DNA of 17,296 nt from an uncultured Prevotella sp. Its GTDB lineage: Bacteria; Bacteroidota; Bacteroidia; Bacteroidales; Bacteroidaceae. Under the pieces are notes generated by a model that saw only the letters and a program-made list of their open reading frames with translations, did not search any database and was not told the origin of the DNA. Below are positions 1 to 6,801 of this stretch, in pieces (position 1 is the first letter of the stretch; each line of letters starts with the position of its first letter). The stretch spans positions 1-17,296 of the forward strand of contig CAMOQW010000039.1 in NCBI GenBank assembly GCA_946623195.1, read 5' to 3'. Both the position numbers and the translations under genes were made by a program.

Positions 1-223
1 CCGGCGAAGTCTTGAGCCAGGTGCCTAAGGCATAGTTGTAGAAGTCGTCGCCGGGATTGACATTCCTGTCCATCCAGGCTTCGTTGACAAACTTGTCAGA
101 GCTCTTCGGGTCGAAACTCTGAGGCAGACTTGCAGGATTGTCTTCAACGTCTACACACGATGTAAACGTCAGACCGCAGAACAGGATGGCGACCCACATC
201 CATAGTTTTTTTTGTTTCATCAT
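1..223 (-). CDS. M13-family metallopeptidase lipoprotein, N-terminal fragment
   Basis: This is the first 74 codons of a minus-strand gene that runs off the left edge. The start is the ATG at 223-221, directly followed by a second ATG. The N-terminus is a lipoprotein signal: basic MMKQKK, a hydrophobic stretch, then the lipobox FTSC with Cys23, so the product should be an exported lipoprotein. After an acidic linker comes VNPGDDFYNYALGTWLK, which matches the N-terminal signature of neprilysin/PepO-type M13 peptidases, where 'DDFYxYxxGxWLK' follows shortly after the signal. M13 enzymes are zinc endopeptidases; the HExxH site would lie outside the window and cannot be checked. The gene is divergent from the DUF4890-like gene. 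Family call inferred from the short motif only. Confidence 0.8.
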   Translation of the reverse strand, partial: MMKQKKLWMWVAILFCGLTFTSCVDVEDNPASLPQSFDPKSSDKFVNEAWMDRNVNPGDDFYNYALGTWLKTSP

Positions 224-259
224 AACGTTTAAGATTTAGTTTTGTATAATAACATGCTG

Positions 260-267
260 CAAAGTTA
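260..267 (-). promoter_or_regulatory. Bacteroidota -7 element for the M13 peptidase gene
   Basis: On the minus strand these bases read TAACTTTG, matching the TAnnTTTG consensus, 37 nt upstream of the ATG at 223. No clear TTG -33 element is visible; the corresponding region (about 280-298) is taken up by an A/T-rich palindrome. Confidence 0.55.
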
Positions 268-279
268 CGAAAAAGATTT

Positions 280-298
280 GGGAAAAAAACTTTTTCCC
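280..298. repeat. Palindrome GGGAAAAA-AAC-TTTTTCCC
   Basis: Perfect 8-bp inverted arms (280-287 and 291-298) around a 3-nt loop. It lies about where the -33 region of the M13 gene promoter should be, so it could be an operator. Alternatively it is a weak AT-rich hairpin followed by TTTT on the plus strand. The A/T runs make chance occurrence plausible. Confidence 0.4.
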
Positions 299-373
299 TT
301 TTAATTATCATAATGACCTTCGAATATGATGTCAAAAGTTGCCGGTTCGCTGAATGTTTCACGCCGTTGGCTG

Positions 374-402
374 AAACTTTTCGTGGGAGCGTTAAACTTT
401 TC
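374..402 (+). promoter_or_regulatory. Direct repeats AAACTTTTC x2, 20-bp period, next to promoter
   Basis: AAACTTTTC occurs at 374-382 and again at 394-402, exactly two helical turns apart. The second copy ends one base before the -7 element at 404. The wider match is T.AAACTTTTC.T. A related AAACTTTTTCC occurs at 287-297 in the same divergent intergenic region. The position fits an activator or alternative sigma-factor site, but no regulator is identified. Confidence 0.35.
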
Positions 403-403
403 C

Positions 404-411
404 TACCTTTG
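404..411 (+). promoter_or_regulatory. Bacteroidota -7 element (TACCTTTG) for the DUF4890-like gene
   Basis: TACCTTTG matches TAnnTTTG and predicts transcription starting near 417, giving a leader of about 64 nt before the ATG at 481. No canonical TTG lies 19-23 nt upstream, so the promoter may depend on an activator binding the adjacent repeats. Confidence 0.7.
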
Positions 412-480
412 CATCGTCATATAGATGTCGATAGAGACAAACAAATAAATCATAACGTAAAACAAAAACGAACAAGAATT

Positions 481-963
481 ATGAAAAAGATTGTGATGAC
501 AATGGTAGCCCTCCTGACTATGACGGCAGCAGTGGCTCAGGATGCAAAGAGTGACAAGAAGGCCCCTAAGGAGCCCACCGCCCAGGAGATGACAGACCGT
601 ATGGCCAAGGCCCTCGACTTGAGCGACGAGCAGAAAGCCAAAGTGTTGGCCCTGAACACCGAGTATAAGGATGTGCTGCGCGGTCCGGGTATGCGCAGAG
701 GCCGCGGTCCGCGTCCTGACGGCCAGACCGGAGCCACCGCCCAGCAGCAGCCCCAGCAGAAGAAGGAACGCCCGCAGATGACCGACGAGCAGAAGGCCAA
801 GATGAAGGCCAATATGGAGAAGCGCAAGGAGTATGACTCCAAACTGAAGCAGATACTGACTGATGATCAGTACAAGAAGTTCCAGCAGCAACACAAGCGT
901 CGCGGCTATCGTGGTGGACGCGGTGGACGTGGCCCTCGCCCCTCAGGTGCTCCACAGGAATAA
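481..963 (+). CDS. Exported DUF4890/Spy-like (LTXXQ) protein with RGG-type tail
   Basis: A 160-residue protein. The reading frame is open upstream from 313, but the start at 481 gives a classic signal peptide (MKKIVMTMVALL..., cleavage after AVA-Q near residue 19-20) and lies downstream of the -7 element at 404. The mature protein is highly charged, with two helical segments of the Spy/LTXXQ kind: LDLSDEQKAKVLAL (residues 45-58) and a second from MTDEQKAK (about 100) to LTDDQYKKF (126-134). Between them is an Arg/Gly/Gln-rich linker, and residues 139-154 form an RGG-like tail (RRGYRGGRGGRGPRP). Bacteroidota relatives are annotated DUF4890. Spy-like proteins are periplasmic, stress-induced chaperones, so an envelope-stress role is inferred rather than shown. 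Confidence is high that it is a real exported protein and moderate for the family. Confidence 0.85.
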   Translation: MKKIVMTMVALLTMTAAVAQDAKSDKKAPKEPTAQEMTDRMAKALDLSDEQKAKVLALNTEYKDVLRGPGMRRGRGPRPDGQTGATAQQQPQQKKERPQMTDEQKAKMKANMEKRKEYDSKLKQILTDDQYKKFQQQHKRRGYRGGRGGRGPRPSGAPQE

Positions 964-1021
964 AATAGGCAGGTAAGAAGAAAATCTTCAGGATAACGTT
1001 TAGAATTTCCCAGTTTTTTAG

Positions 1022-1029
1022 TATCTTTG
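1022..1029 (+). promoter_or_regulatory. Bacteroidota -7 element (TATCTTTG) for the miniprotein gene
   Basis: TATCTTTG is a full TAnnTTTG match 27 nt before the ATG at 1057. It predicts a leader of roughly 20 nt. No clear TTG -33 element is seen. It follows the stop of the preceding gene by 58 nt, so the miniprotein probably has its own transcript. Confidence 0.65.
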
Positions 1030-1056
1030 CCACCGGTTTTAAAAGATAAAAGCATT

Positions 1057-1137
1057 ATGGATTTGATTCACATCATTGCAGTAGTGGTACTGGTTATCTT
1101 GGGTGTAGTAATCTACCGAAACAAGACCAACGGCTAA
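1057..1137 (+). CDS. 26-residue single-pass membrane miniprotein
   Basis: A very short open frame, ATG at 1057 and TAA at 1135-1137. Residues 3-20 are an almost unbroken hydrophobic helix of I, V, L, A and G with one His at position 5. A polar basic tail, YRNKTNG, follows and ends at residue 26. By the positive-inside rule the C-terminus should be cytoplasmic. A -7 promoter element lies 27 nt upstream and a 9-bp perfect hairpin starts 27 nt after the stop, so the frame fills a complete small transcription unit. I do not recognise a named family. Membrane miniproteins of this size often modulate a larger membrane partner, but nothing here identifies one. The alternative is a small RNA with a chance frame; the density of hydrophobic codons argues against that. 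Confidence 0.6.
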   Translation: MDLIHIIAVVVLVILGVVIYRNKTNG

Positions 1138-1163
1138 GATACGTCGGCTGGAAGTACAAAGAG

Positions 1164-1193
1164 AGAGGCAGCTCATCGCGGTGGGCTGCCTCT
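1164..1193. terminator. Hairpin between convergent genes, possibly bidirectional terminator
   Basis: Perfect inverted arms AGAGGCAGC (1164-1172) and GCTGCCTCT (1185-1193) with a 12-nt loop. The hairpin sits 27 nt after the miniprotein stop on the plus strand and 15 nt after the GH78 stop on the minus strand. Neither side has a long T-run: plus side TGGTAATTG, minus side CTCTTTGT. Termination strength is therefore uncertain. Confidence 0.6.
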
Positions 1194-1207
1194 TGGTAAT
1201 TGAGTTG

Positions 1208-3244
1208 TCAACTGCGTCTGACGACTGTTTCCTTGTTGCTTTCTACGGGGATAGCCTGTCCGTCAACATACAGTGTGCCGCGTCCTTCGGAAGTGCTGAC
1301 CCTGACCTGATGGCGGTCCATATAGACGTGTATCATGCCGCGCGGGGTAGGCACGTCACCCTCCATCCATTCCAGGTCGCCTAACGCCGGCTGGACGTCG
1401 AACTCAGCATAGCCGGGTTTCGTGGGACGTACGCCTAAATAGTACTTGCCGAGCAGATAAACCGGCGAAGCCCCCCAAGCATGACAGAGCGATTTTCCGT
1501 AGGGCCGTCCGTACATAGCCAGATGCTGGGTGCCGGTTTCTGACGGCACGTATTTCTCCCAAAACGAGGTGGCGCCTTCGCGCAACATGCCGCCCCAGTA
1601 GTCGCGCATTTCCTGGAGCACCTGATTGTGCAGCCCGTCTATGCAGAGCGTCTCCAGTTCATAGAAGCGCATGTAGGGTGTGGTGATGGGGTCGATGTCG
1701 GGATTGAGCATCACGCTTTTCATGATTTCCTTCCGCTCTTCCTCATAGGCCAGACCGTAGAGGATGGCGAACATGTTGGGGAATTTGGTAATCTGGCAGT
1801 TCATCTTCCCGTCCTCAATGGCGTGTAGGTAGGCTTTCTTCTCGTAGCTCCAGAAGGTTTGCTTGATTTTGTTGCGCAGCTGCTCTGACTTGACGCGGTA
1901 GTCGCTTTTGTTGATACCCAGTAGTTTGGCGCACGTGGCCATCGTCTCCATCGCCTTCATCAGCAGAATCTGCTCGAAGCAGAGCACGCCGCGCTTGTGC
2001 ATAGGGAAGTCCACCCAGTCTACGAAAATCCAGTCGTCGGGCTGTCCCTCCGCCATTCCGTTGGCATTCAACCTTCCTTCCACGTAGTTCATCAGCGTCA
2101 CCATTCGGGGCCACATTTCGCGGACGAAGTCAGCGTCGCCCGTGTACTGATGGTAGTCAAGGATAGACTTGAACCAGTAGAACGTGTAGTCCATGATGGT
2201 GTTGACGTGAGCCGTCACGGGGTCTTTGCCCCGCAGCTGCCGGATGGTGCGCTTCACGCATTCCGTGTCGAAGCGCAGATAGTAGTTCATCAGGTACGAC
2301 TGGATGGCGTCGCCCGACCAGGTCCAGCGGTCGCGCTTGATGCCGTCCATGAAGAATTCGCGGGTGGTAAGATCCATCGTGTAGGCCGCCACGTCCCATA
2401 TCCGGTTGATGTCGTCGTCGGAGCATCGGAACGAGCCGCTGCGGGCGCAGTCTTGAGGGGCGTATTCATAGTCCATCAGCAGGTCGGCATAGGTGGTGCC
2501 TTCTTCCTTTTCTATAAAAACATAGCGGAAGGCCTTGCTGGTTGCGACAATGTCGCAACAGACGGGGCAGGAGAGACGGTCGAGCGTTTCGCAGTGGTCG
2601 CAGTCGAGGGCTTCTTCGCGGCTTTCGCCATAGTAGACGTGGACGGTGCCCTGCAGTCTTGTCACCTTCAGATAGCCGAAGGTTTCGCGCCCGAAATCGT
2701 AGAGTGTGCCGTTGTCTGCGATGCTTTCGCTGCTGACGGGTCGTAGCTCGCGCCGCTCCAACTGGAAGGAAGAGGGTGGGGTGTCGATGCTGCCAAAATA
2801 CCACGATGCTGCGGGTACGTAGATGCCCGAGCCGTGTGCCACGCCGTTTTCGTCTATCCACAGCTTGTCCTCGTATGTTGCCTGCCAGGTGGAGTCGGTA
2901 TGGATGGTTTTGCCTTCGATGAAAAGTGCTGGAGGCGTAGTCTGGTTCCAGACCTTGATGTTCAGTTTGTGTTCTCCAGCGGGGATGACATAAGTGGTGG
3001 CAGGGAATTGCAATTTCCCGTCAATGGCGAAGTTGAACTGTCCTTCACTATGGATGGCGATGGTCTCAGCGTCGTTCAGCATGAAAGCCTTCGAGAACTC
3101 CACCGTCACGTAGTGCGAGTCCTGTTTCCAGAACGGCGGGAACATGGCACCGCGCTCCGTCCTGCGGTTGTTGAAGATGTTGCCCAGCCACACCTCGAAG
3201 TCGCCGGGATACCATATCCAGGTGGGTTTATTGCTTTCCTGCAT
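1208..3244 (-). CDS. GH78-type alpha-L-rhamnosidase (no signal peptide)
   Basis: A 678-residue glycoside hydrolase, expected to release terminal alpha-L-rhamnose from plant or microbial glycans. The start chosen is the ATG at 3244, which gives MQESNKPTWIWYPGDFE, the usual opening of this Bacteroidota subfamily. The frame extends 22 codons further upstream, but that stretch has no signal character and lies inside the previous gene. N-terminal beta domains occupy roughly residues 8-265 and the (alpha/alpha)6 catalytic domain about 270-610. The latter contains DGIKRDRWTWSGD (300-312), DDWIFVDWVD (403-412), the TSFWEKY segment with Glu563 (candidate general base) and SLCHAWGASPVYLL (585-598). A short beta domain ends the protein. 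Oddities are a CxxC/CPVCC cysteine cluster (residues 215-230) and the lack of an export signal. It overlaps the upstream beta-helix gene by 17 nt, so the two are very probably co-translated. Confidence 0.87.
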   Translation of the reverse strand: MQESNKPTWIWYPGDFEVWLGNIFNNRRTERGAMFPPFWKQDSHYVTVEFSKAFMLNDAETIAIHSEGQFNFAIDGKLQFPATTYVIPAGEHKLNIKVWNQTTPPALFIEGKTIHTDSTWQATYEDKLWIDENGVAHGSGIYVPAASWYFGSIDTPPSSFQLERRELRPVSSESIADNGTLYDFGRETFGYLKVTRLQGTVHVYYGESREEALDCDHCETLDRLSCPVCCDIVATSKAFRYVFIEKEEGTTYADLLMDYEYAPQDCARSGSFRCSDDDINRIWDVAAYTMDLTTREFFMDGIKRDRWTWSGDAIQSYLMNYYLRFDTECVKRTIRQLRGKDPVTAHVNTIMDYTFYWFKSILDYHQYTGDADFVREMWPRMVTLMNYVEGRLNANGMAEGQPDDWIFVDWVDFPMHKRGVLCFEQILLMKAMETMATCAKLLGINKSDYRVKSEQLRNKIKQTFWSYEKKAYLHAIEDGKMNCQITKFPNMFAILYGLAYEEERKEIMKSVMLNPDIDPITTPYMRFYELETLCIDGLHNQVLQEMRDYWGGMLREGATSFWEKYVPSETGTQHLAMYGRPYGKSLCHAWGASPVYLLGKYYLGVRPTKPGYAEFDVQPALGDLEWMEGDVPTPRGMIHVYMDRHQVRVSTSEGRGTLYVDGQAIPVESNKETVVRRS

Positions 3245-4955
3245 GTCGTCGGATGTTTTCGTTAACTTGCGGCCCGTTGTTCTCCCATCGGTTGCCGGGC
3301 CCGTTGGCATTTTTCAGGAATTTCTCCTCAGGTGTCCAGTTGTCGCGCAGGGTGATATTGCTGGATCCCTCGTCGGTATAGAGGTAGAACCAGTGGTTGG
3401 GATCGTGGACGTAAGAGGGCCGGGCGATGTCGCGCACCACGTTCTCTGAGATGACGGTGCCTGGCTGATTGCCCAGCGTATAGATGCCGGCACAGTCGTA
3501 CATGTGGCGGGCGTAGTCGTAGATGAGGTTGGCGTGCACCTTGTTGTCTTTCATGCACACCAGGTCGCGGTTCCAGCCCCACCCCAGTGAGATGCCGGTA
3601 TAGCTGACGTCGTGGATGGTGTTGTGCTCGATGTTGATGCCCGCTACGTAGCCGGCACAGATGGCCACGCAGCCCCAGTCCTCGTTGGTGACGTTGCTGA
3701 ACTCGCAGTTGCTGACCTGCTGGCCGGTGCAGACCTCCCGAAAGTCGGTGGGCTGGTAGGGCAGGTGTGTCTCCAGGCCTTCTGGCGAGAACGAGCCACA
3801 CACGTAGCCGTTCATAGCAATGTCGGTAAATGTGCAGTTGGCGGTCGTTCCACCTTTACAGCAGGCTACATAGTCCAGTCCCGAGCCGCCCAAGTGCTCG
3901 AAACGGCAGCCGTCGAAGTTGCAGTTCTCGGTATAGCGCAGCTCAACGGCAGCATCTGCGCGCCCCAGCCACCCCTGGTTGTCCAGCTTGTGGTTGTTGG
4001 GTCGGTCAATCTGGGGCCGCAGCTTGTAGGCTTCCGTGAGAAACATGCCAGCCTGCAGGGGCACGTGTCCCTTCTCGCTGGGGCGCATCCATGTGGTGTG
4101 ACTGAAGGTGATGCCCTTCATCGTGATGTTGCGTACGGGGTGTTCCGCACTGCCGATGAACTCCACGAGAGTCTCCACCACCGGAACCACTGCTTCGCCG
4201 ACGGTCTCCCCCTGGCGGGACATATAATATAAGGTATGCGTGCGCAGGTCGTGGTACCACTCACCGGGCTCGTCGAGCAGTTCTTTCGCATTGGTCAGAT
4301 AGAAGGGCGACGGATGGCCCGTGTCGGGCGTCATAGGCGACGGCCAGGGGTGCTCGAACTGGAGCTTGCCCTCTGGCTGGTGGAAGCGGACGGCGGCAGA
4401 GTCGCCCTGCGGTGTGATGCTCTTGATGCGCAGATTGCTGGTGCACCACATTTCGTGCAGAACCATTTCCGCGTAGGGGGCCTTCAGCACTTTCTCCACC
4501 GCCTTGCGGGGCACCCACAGGACGTGGTTTTTCTTGTCGTAGGTACGGATGCGGGCCATCTGTTCGAAATCGCTGACGTCGCGGGCTCTGGTGGCCTTCT
4601 GCCCGTTTACCCACAGTTGTCGGAAGTCAACGGGACGTCCGTTGAAGTCGGGCACCTGGGCCACCAGGAACTTGCCTTGCTTCTTCCAGCCGGTAATCGT
4701 CATACCGCCGCTGATGACGGCCCCGTTGCCCTCCAGGGTGAGTCCGCTGTCTTCGGGGCGCAACCGAAGGGGCTCATAGAGACGGTAGTTTCCGGCAGCC
4801 AGATGGATTGTCACCTGGGCGGCCTGCCCTAGGCGTCGCATCTCGCGGGCTTGGCGCACCGCCCCGGTCAGTGATGAGTCGGGAGTGATGTAGATGTCTG
4901 CGGCATGAAGCCCCAGACAGAGGAAAAGACTGGTCAGGGTGAAAAAATGTTTCAT
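3228..4955 (-). CDS. Exported right-handed beta-helix glycosidase, GH141-like
   Basis: A 575-residue protein. The start is the ATG at 4955, giving signal peptide MKHFFTLTSLFLCLGLHAAD with cleavage near residue 19; upstream frame codons look non-coding. The mature N-terminus (IYITPDSSLTGAV) and the segment LLDEPGEWYHD followed by TLYY are typical of the beta-helix enzymes annotated as GH141 or 'right-handed parallel beta-helix repeat protein'. The C-terminal half has repeated N-C-x-F and N-x-I coil turns, for example NCNFDGCRFEHLGGSGLD and INIEHNTIHDVSYTGISLG. GH141 includes an alpha-L-fucosidase of Bacteroides thetaiotaomicron that acts on rhamnogalacturonan-II, and a clostridial xylanase, so the substrate cannot be fixed from sequence alone. 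Pairing with a GH78 gene favours pectin side chains (inference). It is the first gene of a two-gene operon with a candidate promoter at 5026-5019. Confidence 0.75.
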   Translation of the reverse strand: MKHFFTLTSLFLCLGLHAADIYITPDSSLTGAVRQAREMRRLGQAAQVTIHLAAGNYRLYEPLRLRPEDSGLTLEGNGAVISGGMTITGWKKQGKFLVAQVPDFNGRPVDFRQLWVNGQKATRARDVSDFEQMARIRTYDKKNHVLWVPRKAVEKVLKAPYAEMVLHEMWCTSNLRIKSITPQGDSAAVRFHQPEGKLQFEHPWPSPMTPDTGHPSPFYLTNAKELLDEPGEWYHDLRTHTLYYMSRQGETVGEAVVPVVETLVEFIGSAEHPVRNITMKGITFSHTTWMRPSEKGHVPLQAGMFLTEAYKLRPQIDRPNNHKLDNQGWLGRADAAVELRYTENCNFDGCRFEHLGGSGLDYVACCKGGTTANCTFTDIAMNGYVCGSFSPEGLETHLPYQPTDFREVCTGQQVSNCEFSNVTNEDWGCVAICAGYVAGINIEHNTIHDVSYTGISLGWGWNRDLVCMKDNKVHANLIYDYARHMYDCAGIYTLGNQPGTVISENVVRDIARPSYVHDPNHWFYLYTDEGSSNITLRDNWTPEEKFLKNANGPGNRWENNGPQVNENIRRHAGKQ

Positions 4956-5007
4956 GTTAATAAGACGATTTTTCTTGGAAGTTGTCGCCATTTTCACAAA
5001 TTCTTTG

Positions 5008-5015
5008 TACCTTTG
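5008..5015 (+). promoter_or_regulatory. -7 element (TACCTTTG) for the GH9 gene
   Basis: TACCTTTG matches TAnnTTTG, 30 nt before the GH9 ATG. A TTG at 4982-4984 lies 23 nt upstream and may be the -33 element. The predicted transcription start is near 5021. The element ends 3 bp from the opposing minus-strand -7 element. Confidence 0.7.
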
Positions 5016-5018
5016 CAG

Positions 5019-5026
5019 CAAACTTA
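5019..5026 (-). promoter_or_regulatory. -7 element (TAAGTTTG, minus strand) for the beta-helix/GH78 operon
   Basis: On the minus strand these bases read TAAGTTTG, a TAnnTTTG match, 63 nt before the ATG at 4955. The predicted start is near 5013. The -33 region would fall at the very beginning of the GH9 coding sequence, and no good TTG is visible there. This call is weaker than the plus-strand promoter. Confidence 0.5.
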
Positions 5027-5045
5027 CGCTAAAATACGAGGCTAT

Positions 5046-6749
5046 ATGAGAAAAACAATGATGGTATTAGCCCTGCTGGGTACAGCCCTGAGCGGCGATG
5101 CTAAGGATGGCGTGTCGATTCGCCGTAACCAGGTGGGTATGTATCCTGACCAGGAGAAAGTTGTCGTGATAGAAGGCACCAATCCCAAAGGTCGTCTCCG
5201 CGTGACAAGTCCTGACGGTATGTCCCTCAAGCCGCAGTCCATCCGCAAGGCCGTTTCGCCGTTGTCGGTGAAGACGCGCTATGTCGTTGACCTGGGTCGG
5301 CTGACGGCACCCGGCAGCTATCAGGTGTCGGTCGGCGGGGAGTCGTGTGCCCTGCTGGTCACAGAGCGTCCTTATCACGACATCGCCCTGTCGGCATTGC
5401 GCCTGTTCTACCTGATTCGCTCCGGAGTGGCTATCGACCACGGCGGCCTCTACAACCGTCCTCTGGCTCATGCCGACACTCACGTGCTGGTGCACCCGTC
5501 GGCAGCCTCGCCGTTGCGTCCGGCCGGTACGGTCATCAGCTCGCCCTTAGGGTGGTACGATGCCGGCGACTATAACAAGTATGTGGTCAACTCGGCCTTC
5601 AGCATCGGCTTGATGTTTGCGGTGTACGAACAGCAACGCGACTATTTCGACCGCCTCAATACCGACATTCCTGAGTCGGGCAACCAGACCCCCGATTTCC
5701 TGGACGAGATGATGTTCAACCTGCGCTGGTTCGTTACGATGCAGGATCCCTACGACGGCGGCGTCTATCATAAGCTGACGACCCCTAACTTCGAGGGCTT
5801 CATCATGCCGGCAGACTGCAAGCAACAACGCTATGTCGTAGCCAAGACGGTGACGGCGACACTCGACTTTGCTGCCGTGATGGCCGATGCCGCCCGGCTG
5901 CTGGAACCCTATCAGCAGGACTATCCCGGCTTCTCGTCGCAGGCAGCTGCTATGGCCGAGCGGGCCTACCAGTGGGCTAAGGCCCATCCTGCCGCCTTCT
6001 ATAATCAGGAAGCGCTGAAAGACCCCGCCATCACCACGGGCGGCTATGGTGACCATGATGCCGGCGACGAATTCTTCTGGGCCGCTTCCGCGCTATACCG
6101 GCTGACGGGCCGACAGTACTACCTGGACGAAGCCCGCCAGCACCAGCCTTCGCAGTTTACGACACCCGCCTGGGGCAATGTGGCGTCGCTGGGTGCTCTG
6201 GAGTGGTTGGCCAACCCGCGTTCCGAACTCAGGGAACAGACCCTGCAACAGCTGACGGCCTACTGCGATGCCGCCGTGCAGGGAGTAGAGGCCTCCAGCT
6301 TCCAGTCGCCATTCGGCAATCGGGCCGACGACTTCGGCTGGGGCTGCCTGTCAGAGAAACTCTGTTGTCAGGCTATGCTGCTGCTCTATGCCGACCGGAT
6401 GCTGGGCACTACGAAGTATCGCCGCTATGCCCTGCAGAACGCCGACTATCTGCTGGGGCGCAATGCTACAGGATATTGCTATGTGACGGGATTCGGCGAC
6501 AAGAGTCCCCAGCACCCCCATCACCGCATCTCTGAAGCCGACGGCATCACGGCGCCCTTCCCTGGAATGCTGGTAGGCGGCCCGAATCCCGGTCAGCAGG
6601 ACAAGGCCACGATTAATCAGCCCTATCCGTCGAACGTTCCTGACGAGTCGTATCTGGACGATATGTCGTCCTATGCCTCCAACGAGATTGCCATCAACTG
6701 GAATGCCTCGCTGGTAGGCTTCCTCTGCTGGCTGGACGCACTGAAATAG
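5046..6749 (+). CDS. GH9 family endoglucanase-type glycoside hydrolase
   Basis: A 567-residue exported enzyme expected to hydrolyse beta-1,4-glucan (cellulose or related glucans) by inversion. The ATG at 5046 gives signal peptide MRKTMMVLALLGTALSGDA and sits 30 nt after the -7 element; the frame is open upstream to 4905 but lacks signal character there. Residues about 22-105 form the Ig-like domain common before GH9 catalytic modules (IRRNQVGMYPDQEKVVVI). The catalytic domain follows, with GWYDAGDYNKYVV (169-181) holding Asp172 and the likely base Asp175. Other family landmarks are DGGVYHKLTTP, the substrate-binding segment SPQHPHHR, and YASNEIAINWNA with the likely acid Glu547. The protein ends right after the catalytic domain and has no carbohydrate-binding module. 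It is divergent from the beta-helix/GH78 pair and 52 nt upstream of the phosphatase gene. Confidence 0.93.
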   Translation: MRKTMMVLALLGTALSGDAKDGVSIRRNQVGMYPDQEKVVVIEGTNPKGRLRVTSPDGMSLKPQSIRKAVSPLSVKTRYVVDLGRLTAPGSYQVSVGGESCALLVTERPYHDIALSALRLFYLIRSGVAIDHGGLYNRPLAHADTHVLVHPSAASPLRPAGTVISSPLGWYDAGDYNKYVVNSAFSIGLMFAVYEQQRDYFDRLNTDIPESGNQTPDFLDEMMFNLRWFVTMQDPYDGGVYHKLTTPNFEGFIMPADCKQQRYVVAKTVTATLDFAAVMADAARLLEPYQQDYPGFSSQAAAMAERAYQWAKAHPAAFYNQEALKDPAITTGGYGDHDAGDEFFWAASALYRLTGRQYYLDEARQHQPSQFTTPAWGNVASLGALEWLANPRSELREQTLQQLTAYCDAAVQGVEASSFQSPFGNRADDFGWGCLSEKLCCQAMLLLYADRMLGTTKYRRYALQNADYLLGRNATGYCYVTGFGDKSPQHPHHRISEADGITAPFPGMLVGGPNPGQQDKATINQPYPSNVPDESYLDDMSSYASNEIAINWNASLVGFLCWLDALK

Positions 6750-6801
6750 AAAAAAGTAAAATAATAACATACCACAACCAAGTCGCAACACATAGAGCCG
6801 T

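Noticed and set aside
313..480. Upstream extension of the DUF4890-like frame to 313
   Set aside because: The extension would include the promoter (404-411) and place 56 residues before the obvious signal peptide; the ATG at 481 is the sensible start.
1997..2746. Plus-strand open frame of 249 codons opposite the GH78 gene
   Set aside because: The composition is that of an antisense frame, and the minus strand has clear GH78 motifs and an operon partner.
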